Below the pieces are notes generated by a model. The model did no database searches and was not told the origin of the DNA. It worked only from the letters and a program-made list of their open reading frames with translations. The translations under genes and the position numbers were made by a program. From the NCBI GenBank assembly GCA_013823505.1, contig PNMH01000125.1:1-8437 (forward strand): 8,437 nucleotides of DNA, written 5' to 3'. Shown in pieces: positions 7,504 to 8,437 of this stretch; within the stretch, counting starts at the first letter, position 1, and every line of letters begins with the position of its first letter. This DNA comes from Polaromonas sp. (lineage in GTDB: Bacteria; Pseudomonadota; Gammaproteobacteria; Burkholderiales; Burkholderiaceae).

Positions 7504-8064
7504 TTGAAAGGTCAACGCATCGGGTACGTGCGGGTCAGCAGCTTCGATCAGAACCCGGATCGCCAGCTTGAGCAGGTCCAGGTGGACAAGGTATTCACCG
7601 ACAAGGCGTCGGGCAAAGATACGCTGCGCCCGCAGCTCGACACGCTGCTGACCTTCGTGCGCGAAGGCGATACCGTGGTGGTGCACAGCATGGATCGCCT
7701 GGCGCGCAACCTCGATGACTTGCGCCGCCTCGTGCAAAAGCTCACCAAGCGCGGCGTACGAATTGAGTTCGTCAAGGAATGCCTGACCTTCACCGGCGAG
7801 GATTCGCCGATGGCCAATCTGATGCTGTCCGTGATGGGTGCATTCGCCGAATTCGAGCGTGCCCTGATCCGCGAGAGGCAGCGCGAGGGCATTGCGCTGG
7901 CTAAGCAGCGCGGTGCCTACCGGGGCCGCAAGAAAGCCCTGTCGCCAGAGCGTGCGGCCGAGTTACGTCAACGGGCCGACGCAGGCGAACAAAAGTCGAA
8001 ACTGGCGCGCGAGTTCGGCGTCAGTCGGGAGACCCTGTATCAATACTTGAGAACGGATCAGTAA
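7504..8064 (+). CDS. tnpR: Tn3-family serine resolvase TnpR
   Basis: Site-specific recombinase that resolves transposition cointegrates at res. With the TTG start at 7504 it is 186 residues, the normal length for Tn21/Tn501 resolvases, and begins KGQRIGYVRVSSFDQN after the initiator. The catalytic serine is S12, in the YVRVS motif with R10. R42, R65 and R68 (in MDRLARN) match the conserved active-site arginines of gamma-delta resolvase. The long E helix follows at about 100-125 (SPMANLMLSVMGAFAEFERA), then a C-terminal helix-turn-helix at about 162-183 (KLAREFGVSRETLYQYL) for res binding. It looks fully functional. It is co-oriented with tnpA, which starts 2 nt after its stop. Confidence 0.97.
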   Translation: MKGQRIGYVRVSSFDQNPDRQLEQVQVDKVFTDKASGKDTLRPQLDTLLTFVREGDTVVVHSMDRLARNLDDLRRLVQKLTKRGVRIEFVKECLTFTGEDSPMANLMLSVMGAFAEFERALIRERQREGIALAKQRGAYRGRKKALSPERAAELRQRADAGEQKSKLAREFGVSRETLYQYLRTDQ

Positions 8065-8066
8065 AT

Positions 8067-8437
8067 ATGCCTCGTCGTTCCATCCTGTCCGCCGCCGAGC
8101 GGGAAAGCCTGCTGGCGTTGCCGGACACCAAGGACGATTTGATCCGGCATTACTCGCTCAGTGATAGTGACCTTTCGATCATCCGGCAGCGGCGCGGGCC
8201 TGCGAACCGGTTGGGCTTCGCGGTGCAGCTTTGCTACCTGCGCTTTCCCGGCATTCTCCTTGGCGTCGATCAGCCGCTGTTCCTGCCCTTGCTGAAACTG
8301 GTCGCCGACCAGCTCAAGGTCGGTGTTGAAAGCTGGAACGACTACGGGCAGCGGGAACAGACCCGGCGCGAGCACCTGGTCGAACTGCAAACGGTGTTCG
8401 GCTTCCAGCCGTTCACCATGAGCCATTACCGACAGGC
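8067..8437 (+). CDS. tnpA: Tn3-family transposase TnpA, N-terminal part (cut by window edge)
   Basis: The ATG at 8067 opens a frame with no stop through the window end, giving 123 complete codons and two extra bases. The protein starts MPRRSILSAAERESLLALP and continues with IIRQRRGPANRLGFAVQLCYLRFPG, the N-terminal DNA-binding region (DUF4158) typical of Tn21/Tn501 transposases of about 988 residues. The catalytic DDE domain lies outside the window. The start is 2 nt after the tnpR stop with only a weak Shine-Dalgarno match, so it is probably translated by coupling to tnpR. The enzyme binds the 38-bp terminal repeats and carries out replicative transposition. Confidence 0.95.
   Translation, partial: MPRRSILSAAERESLLALPDTKDDLIRHYSLSDSDLSIIRQRRGPANRLGFAVQLCYLRFPGILLGVDQPLFLPLLKLVADQLKVGVESWNDYGQREQTRREHLVELQTVFGFQPFTMSHYRQ

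Larger units (their letters stand above)
3324..8437 (+). mobile_element. Tn3-family (Tn21-like) transposon with pbr metal-resistance cargo, right end outside window
   Basis: The element starts at a 38-bp terminal repeat (3324-3361) of Tn21/Tn501 type. In order it carries pbrR, pbrA, pbrBC, a res-like region, tnpR and the start of tnpA. The tnpR-tnpA tail matches the Tn21 subgroup, where resolvase and transposase are co-oriented and the passenger genes sit between the left repeat and res. Here the passenger slot is filled by a lead/cadmium operon; no mer genes or integron are visible. The other inverted repeat should follow tnpA, roughly 2.6 kb past the window, since Tn21-type transposases are close to 990 residues. 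Transposition is expected to be replicative with 5-bp target duplications. Confidence 0.93.

Noticed and set aside
3324..8437. Mercury-resistance (mer) transposon
   Set aside because: The terminal repeat and tnp genes resemble Tn21/Tn501, but the cargo has no merT, merP or merA. The regulator has the CadR/PbrR cysteine pattern and sits beside a metal ATPase.

Overview
The window joins a stretch of ordinary, GC-rich proteobacterial chromosome to the front part of a Tn3-family (Tn21-like) transposon carrying a lead/cadmium-type resistance operon. The host is most likely a betaproteobacterium of the Burkholderiales, perhaps Comamonadaceae. That rests on the look of the PccA, VOC and AroQ proteins and the GC-rich codon use, and is inference without a database search.

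Bases 1-3323 (host DNA): the window opens inside pccA, the biotin-carrying alpha subunit of propionyl-CoA carboxylase. An ATGA overlap links it to a small VOC/glyoxalase-fold gene that resembles methylmalonyl-CoA epimerase, the next step of the same pathway. A strong intrinsic terminator follows. Next come a 14-bp tandem duplication, an AT-rich promoter-like patch with two inverted repeats, and aroQ (type II 3-dehydroquinate dehydratase, shikimate pathway). About 250 bp after aroQ hold no convincing gene.

Bases 3324-8437 (transposon, right end outside the window): a 38-bp Tn21-type terminal inverted repeat marks the exact junction. The cargo begins only 7 bp inside it. pbrR (MerR-family metal sensor, minus strand) is divergent from pbrA (P1B-type metal-exporting ATPase with two CPTEE metal-binding domains), which overlaps pbrBC (a PAP2 phosphatase fused to a signal peptidase II). 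The pbrR-pbrA gap holds a textbook MerR-type promoter: 19-bp spacer with a central dyad. Immediately after the pbrBC stop lies an AT-rich res-like recombination region, then tnpR (serine resolvase, TTG start) and the first 123 codons of tnpA.

How it works together: PbrR senses the metal and remodels the pbrA promoter. PbrA pumps Pb(II)/Cd(II)/Zn(II) out of the cytoplasm. The PAP2 half of PbrBC is thought to release inorganic phosphate in the periplasm, which can precipitate lead. TnpA and TnpR move the unit by replicative transposition and cointegrate resolution. All components belong to known families. I see no wholly new system; the points of interest are the compact cargo architecture, the exact junctions, the fusion protein, and a metal-ligand change in the VOC protein.
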